Part shown: piece by piece, positions 1 through 9,540 of the stretch
Position numbering within the stretch: the stretch's first letter is position 1
How the letters are laid out: each line of letters begins with the position of its first letter
From: Castellaniella sp.
GTDB lineage: Bacteria; Pseudomonadota; Gammaproteobacteria; Burkholderiales; Burkholderiaceae_B
Assembly: GCF_034675845.1 (NCBI RefSeq)
Contig: NZ_JAUCCU010000002.1
Location: 682,001 to 746,000, forward strand
DNA length: 64,000 nt
Direction of reading: 5' to 3'
Position numbers and translations under genes: made by a program
The notes under the pieces: model-generated
The model's input: the letters and a program-made list of their open reading frames with translations, nothing else
What the model was told of the DNA's origin: nothing
Databases searched by the model: none

Positions 1-69
1 GTTGGTGAGAAGTCGGATACTCCCGTAGTATCGAAGAAGCTGCCGAACAAAGGGAAACCTGCGGAGGCG

Positions 70-584
70 GTGGAGAAAAGGGGAGTAGCCAAGGGAAATG
101 TCAGCCAGGAACCCGCACGCCGGACTCAGAGCCGGGTAAGTGCGTCGATGTCTCTGGAGGGCATACGTCAAGCGGCACGCAGGGATAAGCGTGTCCGGTT
201 CACGTCACTGATGCATCACCTGACCGAGGAACGACTGTACGAGAGCTTCTATGCCCTCAACAGGAATGCCGCGACAGGTATTGATCGGATGACGTGGGCA
301 GAGTATGAGCGGGGGCTGTCCACTCGACTACCCGAACTGCACGATGAAATTCATGCTGGACGGTATCGGGCAACAGCTTCCCGGCGAGTTTACATTCCCA
401 AAGCGGATGGTAGTCAACGACCGCTTGGGATCGCAGCTCTGGAAGATCGGCTGGTTCAGCATGCGGTAACTCAGCTGCTGAATGCAATTTACGAGCAGGA
501 CTTTCTGGGGTTCTCTTATGGATTCAGGCAAGGCAAGGGCCAGCACGACGCCTTGGATGCACTGACGGTTGGACTACAGACACG
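70..584 (+). pseudogene. ltrA: Group II intron reverse transcriptase/maturase, N-terminal part (split by IS21 element)
   Basis: This is the first 171 residues of a group II intron-encoded protein, a reverse transcriptase and maturase that promotes splicing and retrohoming of its own intron. It contains the first RT blocks: NAATGIDRMTW near residue 66, the YIPKADGSQRPLGI block near 110, and LVQHAVTQLLNAIYEQDF near 130. The frame is cut at 584 by an IS21-family insertion, and the open frame ends 22 bases later on a stop codon carried by the IS. Joining base 584 to 3037, with the IS and one CACG duplication removed, restores one 471-codon frame, so the IS is the only visible lesion. The start at 70 is the first ATG in frame; a later start cannot be excluded. 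Confidence 0.85.
581..584. repeat. Target site duplication of IS21 copy 1, left
   Basis: CACG directly precedes the IS terminus TGTTAATGGCC and is repeated at 3033-3036 directly after the right terminus. A 4-bp duplication fits IS21-family transposition. Confidence 0.85.
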
Positions 585-709
585 TGTTAATGGCCAAATA
601 AAATGACCCACTAATGGCCAATAATTTTGACCCACCTCCCGGGTGGCCATGAGGCCACAAACCGTATAGCGTTCCGACCCCGCAATGGCAGGTAGGAAGG
701 AGCGCACAG

Positions 710-2245
710 ATGAAGGAGTGGGTTGTGATTCACAAGATAAAAGGGATGTACGATCAGGGTCACGGGATGTCGATACGGGCCATCAGCGCCGAGCTGGGGA
801 TCTCGCGCAACACGGTGCGTAAGTACCTGCAGATGGACGAGACGCAGATCAGTGACAAGCAAGCCTATCAGTCACGCAGCAAATCGCTCGATACCTACCG
901 GGATTACCTGGCCATTGAACTGAAGCGTTATCCGAAGCTCACGGCAGTGAAGCTTGCCCGACGCCTGCGCGCGAAGGTTGGCGATTTGGCTGTATCAGAT
1001 CGCAGCATCCGGCGTTATGTACAGGACCTGAAGCAACAGGTCGCCTGCGGGCAACTGCGCTATTACGAGCCGGTTTTACAGACGGTGCCTGGCGTGCAGT
1101 GCCAGGTGGACCCGGGTGAACTGCGCGAGGTGCTGATTGGCGGCCAGGCACGCACGGTGCACTTTGTAGTGTTTGTCCTGTCGTATTCACGGCTGCTGTA
1201 TGTGGGGCTGGCGTTCAAGGCGCTCGATACAGCAGCCTTCATCGAACTGCATGACCAAGCGATGCGCTACTTTGGCGGGGTACCAGAGGAGTGCATCTAT
1301 GATCAGACCAAGCTGGTGGTTATCGACGAGCGCTACCGCGAACTGACTGTCAACGCGCGTTTCTATGAATACGCCACCCATGCCCGGTTTCGTATCCATG
1401 CCTGCGAGGGCTATGACCCCGAGAGCAAGGGCAAGGTCGAGGCAGGCGTCAAGTACGTCAAGACGGACTGCCTATATGGCGAGGAGTTTGCCAGCGAGCA
1501 GGCGCTGCGCGAACACCTCGCCCAATGGTTGGAGGACGTAGCCAATGCCCGGCTGCATGGCACCACAGGACAGATTCCGCGTGAACTTTTTGAGAAGGAA
1601 GAGCGCAAGCATTTGCGCCCTTACAACCCATCATTTGACTTGACCACCCAGTCGGCTGTCTGGCAGCGCCGCCGGGCAGACAAGACGGGGCTGATCTCGT
1701 GGCAGTCCAACAAATATTCTGTCCCGCTGGCCTGGCAGCGGGCCTATGTGGGCGTGGTCGAGCAAGATGGTGGCCTAGTTATTACAGACCTGGAATCTGG
1801 TTCTGTGATCGCCACCCATACCCTATGCGTCGGGCGCGGACAAATCGCCAAGAACAATCACCATTACCGCGACCATGCACAACGCATCACTGACTTGGAG
1901 CAGGAGATTGCCACCCTGATTCCATCGCCGGATGCTCAGGCCCTGTGCGCGACCCTGAAGCATACATCGCCACGGATCTATAAAGACCAGTTGGTGGCTG
2001 TCTGCAAGATGCTTCGCGTATACGCGAAGACAGACGCCGGGCTGATTGCCGCACTAGCTCGTCGGCCAAGTATGACGGCCACACAGCTGGAGCGTTATCT
2101 GCAAGCCAGTGCATCGGCACATGCCCGTGGGCGCACTGGCGCATTGTGGGAGTCCAGAGCGGATGGGGCTGAGCCGCTGGATCTGACCGTCTACGCCCAG
2201 GTTGGCCAACCGGGTGGCCAGGAGGTGGACCATGAGTGCGCTTGA
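710..2245 (+). CDS. istA: IS21-family transposase IstA, copy 1
   Basis: IstA is the DDE transposase that cuts and joins the IS ends. The 511-residue protein has an N-terminal helix-turn-helix (about residues 20-45, AISAELGISRNTVRKYL) and an integrase-core domain. The candidate catalytic acidic residues lie in CQVDPGEL (about 131), in IYDQTK (about 200) and in ESKGKVEAG (about 240). The gene overlaps istB by 14 bases, the coupled arrangement usual for IS21. The sequence looks intact and the element is probably active. Confidence 0.95.
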   Translation: MKEWVVIHKIKGMYDQGHGMSIRAISAELGISRNTVRKYLQMDETQISDKQAYQSRSKSLDTYRDYLAIELKRYPKLTAVKLARRLRAKVGDLAVSDRSIRRYVQDLKQQVACGQLRYYEPVLQTVPGVQCQVDPGELREVLIGGQARTVHFVVFVLSYSRLLYVGLAFKALDTAAFIELHDQAMRYFGGVPEECIYDQTKLVVIDERYRELTVNARFYEYATHARFRIHACEGYDPESKGKVEAGVKYVKTDCLYGEEFASEQALREHLAQWLEDVANARLHGTTGQIPRELFEKEERKHLRPYNPSFDLTTQSAVWQRRRADKTGLISWQSNKYSVPLAWQRAYVGVVEQDGGLVITDLESGSVIATHTLCVGRGQIAKNNHHYRDHAQRITDLEQEIATLIPSPDAQALCATLKHTSPRIYKDQLVAVCKMLRVYAKTDAGLIAALARRPSMTATQLERYLQASASAHARGRTGALWESRADGAEPLDLTVYAQVGQPGGQEVDHECA

Positions 2246-2972
2246 GATAGCCCGCACCCAGTATCGTGCCCTGCGCCTGAATGCGATTGGCCACAACCTA
2301 GTGGATCTGGTCGCCCGGGCCGAGGCGGGAGAACTATCCTACCTGGACTTTGCCCACCTGCTAGCCGAGCACGAACTGGCCGAGCGTGCAAGCACACGTA
2401 TTGAACGGCACCGCCGTGCATCGGGACTGCCTACCGGCAAATACCTGGAGGGGTTTGATTACCGTCACCAGACGACGATCAGCAAGCGCCAAGTCAACAC
2501 ATTGCTGGATTTCAGCTTCATTGACAATCGAGAGAACATCATATTCATTGGCCCTCCCGGCGTTGGCAAGACCCACCTGGCCATTGGCATTGGCCACAAG
2601 GCCGTGGCCAGTGGCTACAAGGTGTTGTTTCGCACTGCCTTGGATTTGGTCGAGGACTTGGAGTTGGCCGAGATGAAGGGGGAACTGAAAAAACGCATCA
2701 ATCAGTTGGCCAAATTCGACCTGCTGGTAATCGACGAGCTGGGCTACCTACCCATGACACCGCAGGCCCGTTTCAACCTGTTCCAGTTGGTCAATACCCT
2801 GTATGAGTACCGGTCGATTATCTTGACTACTAACAAGGGGTTCGCTGACTGGGGGGCGTTCTTCCATCACGATAACGTGGCCATCCCCATCATCGACCGC
2901 ATCATCCATCATTCCAACGTATTCATGCTGGGAGGAGAGAGCTACCGTTTAAGACAAAAAATGCCCGAATAG
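2232..2972 (+). CDS. istB: IS21-family helper ATPase IstB, copy 1
   Basis: IstB is a DnaC-like AAA+ ATPase that binds target DNA and recruits IstA. The 246-residue protein shows Walker A GPPGVGKTHLA (about residue 105) and Walker B LLVIDELGYLP (about 168). The start at 2232 is preferred because it has a strong ribosome binding site, GGAGGTGG, at 2221-2228. An upstream in-frame start at 2202 is possible. The gene overlaps the istA stop, which suggests translational coupling. Confidence 0.93.
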   Translation: MSALEIARTQYRALRLNAIGHNLVDLVARAEAGELSYLDFAHLLAEHELAERASTRIERHRRASGLPTGKYLEGFDYRHQTTISKRQVNTLLDFSFIDNRENIIFIGPPGVGKTHLAIGIGHKAVASGYKVLFRTALDLVEDLELAEMKGELKKRINQLAKFDLLVIDELGYLPMTPQARFNLFQLVNTLYEYRSIILTTNKGFADWGAFFHHDNVAIPIIDRIIHHSNVFMLGGESYRLRQKMPE

Positions 2973-3032
2973 GGCTTAGGGGTGGGTCAATTTTATTGGC
3001 CAAAAGTGGGTCAAAATAAATGGCCATTGACA

Positions 3033-3036
3033 CACG
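3033..3036. repeat. Target site duplication of IS21 copy 1, right
   Basis: CACG follows the right terminus of the IS and matches 581-584. Confidence 0.85.
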
Positions 3037-3937
3037 TCAGATAAGGTGGGTGCTGGATGCGGATATCCGTGCATTCTTCGACATGATTGATCATGAATGG
3101 ATGATGCGTTTCCTTGAGCATCGGATTGCGGACCGTCGTCTTTTGAGACTGATTCGCAAATGGCTTGTGGCAGGTGTATTTGAAGAGGGTCGCCGCATTC
3201 CATCTGAACGCGGATGCCCCCAAGGGGCTGTCATATCACCCGTATTGGCAAACATTTACCTGCACTATGTGTATGACCTCTGGGTTGCACAATGGCGCAG
3301 GCGGATTGCCAAGGGTGAAGTCATCGTTGTGCGCTACGCGGACGACAGCGTGATGGGTTTCGCTTACGAGTCAGAAGCCCGGCAGTTCCTGAAGGCACTC
3401 GCAAAACGCCTTGGTCAGTTCGGACTGGAACTGAATGTTGCCAAAACCCGATTGATACGGTTTGGGCGGTACGCCGCCGAAGACTGTCTCAAGCACGGTG
3501 AAGGCAAACCCAAGACGTTTGACTTTCTTGGTTTTACTCACATCTGTGGTAAGAACAAGAAGGGCTTCTTCGAGGTCAAACGCCTCACTGTCAAGAAGCG
3601 AATGCGTGCCACGCTGAAAGCAGTAGGCCAGACATTGCTGCGCCGTCGCCATGAGCCCGTCCCCGTGATGGGTAAATGGCTTGGGCAAGTGGTGCGCGGC
3701 TACTTTGCTTACTTCAATGTGCCCGGTAATGAAAAGCGACTGGATCAGTTCTACCAAGAAGTTTGTCGTCACTGGCTACATGCGCTCAGGCGCCGAAGTC
3801 AGCGGCATCGAATGACGTGGGAGAGGCTGAAAACGATCGCTCGCCGTTACCTGCTGTACCCGCGGCAAGTTCCGAAGCATCCCTATCCCTCGGTTCGTTT
3901 TGACGTCACAACCCAAGGCAGGAGCCGTATGCGGTAA
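3037..3937 (+). pseudogene. ltrA: Group II intron reverse transcriptase/maturase, C-terminal part (split by IS21 element)
   Basis: This is the remainder of the intron-encoded protein after the IS. It carries the RT catalytic block with VRYADDSVMGF, where YADD is the metal-binding motif, preceded by GCPQGAVISPVLANIYL. The maturase (X) domain follows, containing GKWLGQVVRGYFAYFNVPGN and a basic C-terminus. There is no HNH endonuclease domain: the protein stops about 100 residues after the X-domain block, as in intron proteins that lack the endonuclease. An in-frame ATG at 3020 lies inside the IS end, so an N-truncated product could in principle be made. It would lack the first RT blocks and is unlikely to function. 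Confidence 0.88.
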
Positions 3938-3992
3938 TTCTGCACGTACGGATCTGTGCGGGGGGCATCGGGTAACCGGTGTCCCTACCGCG
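3922..3992 (+). ncRNA. Group II intron RNA domains V and VI
   Basis: Starting at 3922, GAGCCGTATGCGG pairs with the segment ending GTACGGATC near 3954 to form the domain V hairpin, which includes the AGC catalytic triad. A second hairpin region from about 3955 to 3992, with a CCTACCG segment that could carry the branch-point A, fits domain VI. These are the catalytic core and lariat branch site of the intron. Read by eye; no structure prediction was run. Confidence 0.65.
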
Positions 3993-3994
3993 AC

Positions 3995-5386
3995 CAGATC
4001 AGTCGACCCATCGGCGTTTTGAACAGGTTTGTCACGTGAACCTAGCGATGGGAAGCGACGCGCGTCTGTTGCCAGACCCGATGCGTTCTCAGCCTCGTAG
4101 AGTGTCACCGACCAGAACATCTTGGCTGGGACATTAGGCGGCAAGGTGAGTTTATAGGAAGTGCTACCAAGTAGCGACGCCCCGTCTCCATCCTCAAAAG
4201 TAATCTGGTAGGCAGCCCCTTTCCCTGGTATTTGCGACAACATTCCGGGGCTAAAGGAGTAATAGTTCGTGAAGTACCAGGCGCGCGCCTCTATGGCCGT
4301 GAAACCATGTGTCTTACTGCGAAAGCTGAAATCAAGCGGCGACTTGGTGTCAGCGAATATGATGTTGTTGAATGGGTTGATCCACTGACGATCAGGCCAA
4401 ACGGCAAGATGGCGATCAGAGCCGATGCCGCGGATATCCAGACCTATAACCCGGCTTGTCTTGTAGCCAGTTTTCGCAGCCGCATCAAGCATGGCGCGCT
4501 TTTCCGCATCCGGCTTGAAAGAGACCCCGGCAATCAGCCCGACGTTGGCAAGAATACCCAGACCGTCTGGACCAGCCAGATGCTCGCCTTCCTTATCGAC
4601 TAGCCATTTTAGCTGTTCAAAGGCCTCTACACTTGAACGCGGCAGCATGTTCACGGGAACACCGGAAGCATCCGGGAACGTCATTGGCTTGCGCTCGGCC
4701 TCTGCCAGATTCAGCGGGTAGATCTTGGTCTTTTCGAGATGCTCGACAGCTGGCTTAAGGTTATTCGGGTCTTCATAGAATCCGCGCAGGAAAACAAAAA
4801 TGTTGTAGGTGCTGGAACGATAGACGTAGTACCCATCGGGTATATCACCCTTGTAATCGGGAGGCAGCACCAGGAACTTACCGCCTTTGCCCTGATCGGG
4901 GCCTGGTAAGCCGATGTCGCCAAGGTACTTGCCACCGTCAACGGGTATAGGGCGCTGCCAGAAATCAAGCAAAATACCCTGAAGGTTAGGTGGCGCATCC
5001 AGAACGATGGGACCGGTTTCACTCATGTCGACATAGCTCATGGCGTAAAGCACATCGGAGTTCGGCGTCGTCACCAATGTCTTGGGGTCTAGTCGCTGCT
5101 TCCAGATTGGAAGTACGCTATAGCCAGCGCCAAATGTTGCTTCTGAACCATACTTCATGCCTAGCGTGTTAATCAGCGGCAGCGCCCAAATATAGGCCTG
5201 TGTCGCCTGCTGAAACGCGAGCGTATCCATTAGAGTCTTTGCCGTTTCAGCTGTGGGACGATTGTGCTCGAAGGGAAGATTTGCAAGCGCATTATAGTGC
5301 GCTTGATTGGCATTCGCTGTGCTGATGGATCCGAGCGAGACGGCTAGCGCACTCAAAGATGATAGTAGGAGTTTTCGAGAGCTCAT
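3995..5386 (-). pseudogene. DUF1254/DUF1214 exported protein, 3' end removed by the group II intron
   Basis: A paralog of the broken gene at 5478-9432. It opens with a signal peptide (MSSRKLLLSSLSALAVS..., cut near ANAN), then a DUF1254 domain (about 50-180, with AYIWALP and LDFWQRP) and most of a DUF1214 domain (about 340-460, with FWSVTLY and NADGSTDL). By comparison with the paralog about 50 C-terminal residues are missing after GSTDL. They should lie left of the window, beyond the intron's 5' end. Read-through into the intron extends the frame to 3776 with unrelated residues. The function of the family is not settled; members are periplasmic proteins. It is downstream of and colinear with the paralog and an AraC regulator. 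Confidence 0.82.
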
Positions 5387-5441
5387 ATAAGTGCCTTTCT
5401 TGACGGCTGTATTAAGTATTGTTGTGATTTGAAATCGGTAG

Positions 5442-5466
5442 GGGCGCAGCCACAGTGGGTGCGCCC
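5442..5466 (-). terminator. Possible hairpin terminator between the two DUF1254 genes
   Basis: GGGCGCA (5442-5448) and TGCGCCC (5460-5466) form a 7-bp stem just downstream of the stop codon at 5478 on the minus strand. There is no run of T after it, so it could equally be an mRNA-stabilising hairpin. Confidence 0.3.
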
Positions 5467-5477
5467 TCTTAGCTGCT

Positions 5478-6065
5478 TTACTTGACTAATTCAAAATCAG
5501 CGAGCTTGAACGACTTGTCGAAGAAAGGCTGCTCCGGTGCATAAAGACGGAAATAGACAAACCAGCCGTCGCCAGCAACCGTTTTTAGGTGGTTCGCTTC
5601 CTGACCCGCTTGAGCTTCGGGGCCGATGAAAATGTCAATACTACCGTCCTGGTTACGTTTCAGATCTTTCATACGACTGTCGATGCTTGCGTCACGAGGC
5701 TGCTGCGTGCCACCGTTGTCATAGGTGGTGCGGGTGTTCTCGCTATAAAGCGTCAGTGACCAGAACTGGCCCACAGGCACTTTGGCCGGAACGTGTAACT
5801 TATAGGTCCGGTCGGCGCGCAACATATTACCGTCGCTATCACGCTTGGTGGTCATATAGACCTGACCTTCGCCCGGTTGTGGGTTGACCATGCCTTTACT
5901 GGTCGCTACAGCCTCATAGAACCACGTGATACGCTCGTCAATCTGCTGGATATTGGCGGTTTCTTGAGAAATCACAAAGTCGACGCTGTCATACCAGGAA
6001 GTACCTGGCCAGTAAGGCTCTGTATAGCGGGGATTGATCTGAAGGTTACGCGCCATCAGCTCACC
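5478..6065 (-). pseudogene. DUF1254/DUF1214 exported protein, C-terminal part (split by IS21 copy 2)
   Basis: This is the last 196 codons of the paralog whose N-terminal part is at 8518-9432. It holds the DUF1214 domain, with YKLHVPAKVPVGQFWSLTLY and NQDGSIDIFIGP, and ends FKLADFELVK. Removing the IS and one copy of the CACC duplication joins ...NGMKMG to ELMARNLQ in frame and gives a complete 500-residue protein. Nothing besides the IS appears damaged. The gene is probably inactive as it stands. Confidence 0.85.
6062..6065. repeat. Target site duplication of IS21 copy 2, left
   Basis: CACC precedes the IS terminus and is repeated at 8514-8517. It differs from the CACG duplication of copy 1, so the two insertions were independent events. 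Confidence 0.85.
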
Positions 6066-6190
6066 TGTTAATGGCCAAATAAAATGACCCACTAATGGCC
6101 AATAATTTTGACCCACCTCCCGGGTGGCCATGAGGCCACAAACCGTATAGCGTTCCGACCCCGCAATGGCAGGTAGGAAGGAGCGCACAG

Positions 6191-7726
6191 ATGAAGGAGT
6201 GGGTTGTGATTCACAAGATAAAAGGGATGTACGATCAGGGTCACGGGATGTCGATACGGGCCATCAGCGCCGAGCTGGGGATCTCGCGCAACACGGTGCG
6301 TAAGTACCTGCAGATGGACGAGACGCAGATCAGTGACAAGCAAGCCTATCAGTCACGCAGCAAATCGCTCGATACCTACCGGGATTACCTGGCCATTGAA
6401 CTGAAGCGTTATCCGAAGCTCACGGCAGTGAAGCTTGCCCGACGCCTGCGCGCGAAGGTTGGCGATTTGGCTGTATCAGATCGCAGCATCCGGCGTTATG
6501 TACAGGACCTGAAGCAACAGGTCGCCTGCGGGCAACTGCGCTATTACGAGCCGGTTTTACAGACGGTGCCTGGCGTGCAGTGCCAGGTGGACCCGGGTGA
6601 ACTGCGCGAGGTGCTGATTGGCGGCCAGGCACGCACGGTGCACTTTGTAGTGTTTGTCCTGTCGTATTCACGGCTGCTGTATGTGGGGCTGGCGTTCAAG
6701 GCGCTCGATACAGCAGCCTTCATCGAACTGCATGACCAAGCGATGCGCTACTTTGGCGGGGTACCAGAGGAGTGCATCTATGATCAGACCAAGCTGGTGG
6801 TTATCGACGAGCGCTACCGCGAACTGACTGTCAACGCGCGTTTCTATGAATACGCCACCCATGCCCGGTTTCGTATCCATGCCTGCGAGGGCTATGACCC
6901 CGAGAGCAAGGGCAAGGTCGAGGCAGGCGTCAAGTACGTCAAGACGGACTGCCTATATGGCGAGGAGTTTGCCAGCGAGCAGGCGCTGCGCGAACACCTC
7001 GCCCAATGGTTGGAGGACGTAGCCAATGCCCGGCTGCATGGCACCACAGGACAGATTCCGCGTGAACTTTTTGAGAAGGAAGAGCGCAAGCATTTGCGCC
7101 CTTACAACCCATCATTTGACTTGACCACCCAGTCGGCTGTCTGGCAGCGCCGCCGGGCAGACAAGACGGGGCTGATCTCGTGGCAGTCCAACAAATATTC
7201 TGTCCCGCTGGCCTGGCAGCGGGCCTATGTGGGCGTGGTCGAGCAAGATGGTGGCCTAGTTATTACAGACCTGGAATCTGGTTCTGTGATCGCCACCCAT
7301 ACCCTATGCGTCGGGCGCGGACAAATCGCCAAGAACAATCACCATTACCGCGACCATGCACAACGCATCACTGACTTGGAGCAGGAGATTGCCACCCTGA
7401 TTCCATCGCCGGATGCTCAGGCCCTGTGCGCGACCCTGAAGCATACATCGCCACGGATCTATAAAGACCAGTTGGTGGCTGTCTGCAAGATGCTTCGCGT
7501 ATACGCGAAGACAGACGCCGGGCTGATTGCCGCACTAGCTCGTCGGCCAAGTATGACGGCCACACAGCTGGAGCGTTATCTGCAAGCCAGTGCATCGGCA
7601 CATGCCCGTGGGCGCACTGGCGCATTGTGGGAGTCCAGAGCGGATGGGGCTGAGCCGCTGGATCTGACCGTCTACGCCCAGGTTGGCCAACCGGGTGGCC
7701 AGGAGGTGGACCATGAGTGCGCTTGA
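6191..7726 (+). CDS. istA: IS21-family transposase IstA, copy 2
   Basis: The 511-residue DDE transposase is identical in sequence to the protein encoded at 710-2245, with the same helix-turn-helix and integrase-core acidic residues. The reading frame is intact. Confidence 0.95.
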   Translation: MKEWVVIHKIKGMYDQGHGMSIRAISAELGISRNTVRKYLQMDETQISDKQAYQSRSKSLDTYRDYLAIELKRYPKLTAVKLARRLRAKVGDLAVSDRSIRRYVQDLKQQVACGQLRYYEPVLQTVPGVQCQVDPGELREVLIGGQARTVHFVVFVLSYSRLLYVGLAFKALDTAAFIELHDQAMRYFGGVPEECIYDQTKLVVIDERYRELTVNARFYEYATHARFRIHACEGYDPESKGKVEAGVKYVKTDCLYGEEFASEQALREHLAQWLEDVANARLHGTTGQIPRELFEKEERKHLRPYNPSFDLTTQSAVWQRRRADKTGLISWQSNKYSVPLAWQRAYVGVVEQDGGLVITDLESGSVIATHTLCVGRGQIAKNNHHYRDHAQRITDLEQEIATLIPSPDAQALCATLKHTSPRIYKDQLVAVCKMLRVYAKTDAGLIAALARRPSMTATQLERYLQASASAHARGRTGALWESRADGAEPLDLTVYAQVGQPGGQEVDHECA

Positions 7727-8453
7727 GATAGCCCGCACCCAGTATCGTGCCCTGCGCCTGAATGCGATTGGCCACAACCTAGTGGATCTGGTCGCCCGGG
7801 CCGAGGCGGGAGAACTATCCTACCTGGACTTTGCCCACCTGCTAGCCGAGCACGAACTGGCCGAGCGTGCAAGCACACGTATTGAACGGCACCGCCGTGC
7901 ATCGGGACTGCCTACCGGCAAATACCTGGAGGGGTTTGATTACCGTCACCAGACGACGATCAGCAAGCGCCAAGTCAACACATTGCTGGATTTCAGCTTC
8001 ATTGACAATCGAGAGAACATCATATTCATTGGCCCTCCCGGCGTTGGCAAGACCCACCTGGCCATTGGCATTGGCCACAAGGCCGTGGCCAGTGGCTACA
8101 AGGTGTTGTTTCGCACTGCCTTGGATTTGGTCGAGGACTTGGAGTTGGCCGAGATGAAGGGGGAACTGAAAAAACGCATCAATCAGTTGGCCAAATTCGA
8201 CCTGCTGGTAATCGACGAGCTGGGCTACCTACCCATGACACCGCAGGCCCGTTTCAACCTGTTCCAGTTGGTCAATACCCTGTATGAGTACCGGTCGATT
8301 ATCTTGACTACTAACAAGGGGTTCGCTGACTGGGGGGCGTTCTTCCATCACGATAACGTGGCCATCCCCATCATCGACCGCATCATCCATCATTCCAACG
8401 TATTCATGCTGGGAGGAGAGAGCTACCGTTTAAGACAAAAAATGCCCGAATAG
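7713..8453 (+). CDS. istB: IS21-family helper ATPase IstB, copy 2
   Basis: The 246-residue AAA+ helper is identical to the product of 2232-2972. The ribosome binding site GGAGGTGG lies just before the ATG at 7713, and the gene overlaps the istA stop. Walker A and B motifs are intact. Confidence 0.93.
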   Translation: MSALEIARTQYRALRLNAIGHNLVDLVARAEAGELSYLDFAHLLAEHELAERASTRIERHRRASGLPTGKYLEGFDYRHQTTISKRQVNTLLDFSFIDNRENIIFIGPPGVGKTHLAIGIGHKAVASGYKVLFRTALDLVEDLELAEMKGELKKRINQLAKFDLLVIDELGYLPMTPQARFNLFQLVNTLYEYRSIILTTNKGFADWGAFFHHDNVAIPIIDRIIHHSNVFMLGGESYRLRQKMPE

Positions 8454-8513
8454 GGCTTAGGGGTGGGTCAATTTTATTGGCCAAAAGTGGGTCAAAATAA
8501 ATGGCCATTGACA

Positions 8514-8517
8514 CACC
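8514..8517. repeat. Target site duplication of IS21 copy 2, right
   Basis: CACC directly after the right IS terminus, matching 6062-6065. Confidence 0.85.
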
Positions 8518-9432
8518 CATCTTCATGCCGTTAAGAAGTATCTTTTTTAGGCGGTCATCGGGTTGGAATGATTTGCCTTTCACAATACCAAGTGGGGCAA
8601 CCATAGCCATCCAGCCTTTGTCGATCTCGCGGACCGGTTCATCTTGGATGATGTCCGAAAGTGTTTGCCAGTATTCGATATCACGTGGTGGCGTTGCCAG
8701 CCACTTTACGTCTTTATTCTTAATGAAGTGACTAGGCTTAAGTTCCTTACCGACACTACCCATGCGGTATTCAGAAGTAAATTTTCCGTAATAATCTGCA
8801 TCCTGGCTAAGTAGGCGTAGTGCAACAAGAATGTTGTTGGTCGCACTTTGCACAACGTAAACGCCATCTTTTTTGTATTTGGATGGGTCATCTTCCGGGC
8901 CGACCACGATATAGGTAGCGCCTTTGCCCTTGTCTGGGCCCGTAAGACCAAGATCAACGACCGGGCGCTGCCAAAAATCAAGCACGCCACCAGCGGTTTC
9001 ACCTGCTGGATAATCAATTTGTATCGGGCCGCTCTTCAGAGTACTGAAGTTGAAAATATAGGGCGTGGTCAGATTGGGCGTAAGTATGCCGCTTTTCTGC
9101 TTTACCGTATCCAACACGACGAAGTCGGTGGGGTTTTTAACACCAAATGCCTTGTTTTGCCTGTCGCGCCAGATGGCTGAACTTACCAGCGGCATGCTCC
9201 AGATATAAGCCTGCGCAGCGCGCTGGTAGTCCATTTCGTCAAACAGGCGTTTTGAAGCGTCATTGTCAAAATAGGTATCAATCAGATTTATTATTCCGAT
9301 TGGTGTTTGTATTTTTTCGGTGCCATACAACTTCGAATCTGCCATGGCAATGGGTTCTGCAAAAACCGTCGATGTAAGTAGAGCAGCTAAGGCTAATATA
9401 TATGTACCTCGAAGTGCTAGTGTGAGCTTCAT
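8518..9432 (-). pseudogene. DUF1254/DUF1214 exported protein, N-terminal part (split by IS21 copy 2)
   Basis: The first 305 codons of the upstream paralog. It has a signal peptide (MKLTLALRGTYILALAALLTS, cut near VFA-EP), then the DUF1254 domain with AYIWSMPLV, LDFWQRPVVDLGLTGPDKGKG and YVVQSATNNILVALR, motifs it shares with the gene at 3995-5386. The IS cuts it after NGMKMG. Read-through into the IS gives a short unrelated tail. The AraC-type gene at 9541 lies about 110 bases upstream on the same strand and may regulate it. Confidence 0.85.
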
Positions 9433-9540
9433 ACCTTCCCCAGTTAAGTTTTTGTTACATTGGACTTAACCATAGTATCTTGCTCCTAGCTTGCCAGGCT
9501 ATGCACTTTCTGCCATTTGTATATTTCAAAGCATTGAAAA

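Larger units (their letters stand above)
585..3032 (+). mobile_element. IS21-family insertion sequence, copy 1
   Basis: This is a 2448-bp element carrying istA and istB. It begins TGTTAATGGCC and ends GGCCATTGACA, imperfect inverted termini with the TG...CA ends usual for IS21. Near both ends the motifs TAATGGCCA and TGACCCAC (or their complements) recur, matching the multiple terminal repeats that are IstA binding sites in this family. It is flanked by CACG duplications. The copy at 6066-8513 has the same length and the same predicted proteins in every frame compared, so the two look identical. Confidence 0.95.
1..3994 (+). mobile_element. Group II intron (5' end outside window), itself interrupted by an IS21-family element
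   Basis: The region holds an intron-encoded reverse transcriptase / maturase reading frame (broken by an IS) followed by sequence that folds like group II domains V and VI. The first 69 bases before the ORF look like intron RNA. The 5' boundary (GUGYG-type) is not in the window. The 3' boundary is placed near 3994 because the sequence there ends in a typical ...CCGCGAC and because the antisense host gene resumes exactly on a codon boundary at 3995. The intron lies antisense to the DUF1254 gene at 3995-5386. Without the IS, about 1.5 kb of the intron is visible. The exact 3' end is an inference. Confidence 0.8.
6066..8513 (+). mobile_element. IS21-family insertion sequence, copy 2
   Basis: A second 2448-bp copy, offset exactly 5481 bases from copy 1 at both ends and in the same orientation, with the same termini and the same encoded proteins. 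It interrupts the upstream DUF1254 paralog, with CACC duplications at 6062-6065 and 8514-8517. The apparent identity of the copies argues for recent transposition. Confidence 0.95.

Noticed and set aside
3776..3994. Extension of the DUF1254 frame to a stop at 3776
   Set aside because: The residues after GSTDL come from the antisense strand of the group II intron and share nothing with the paralog's C-terminus.
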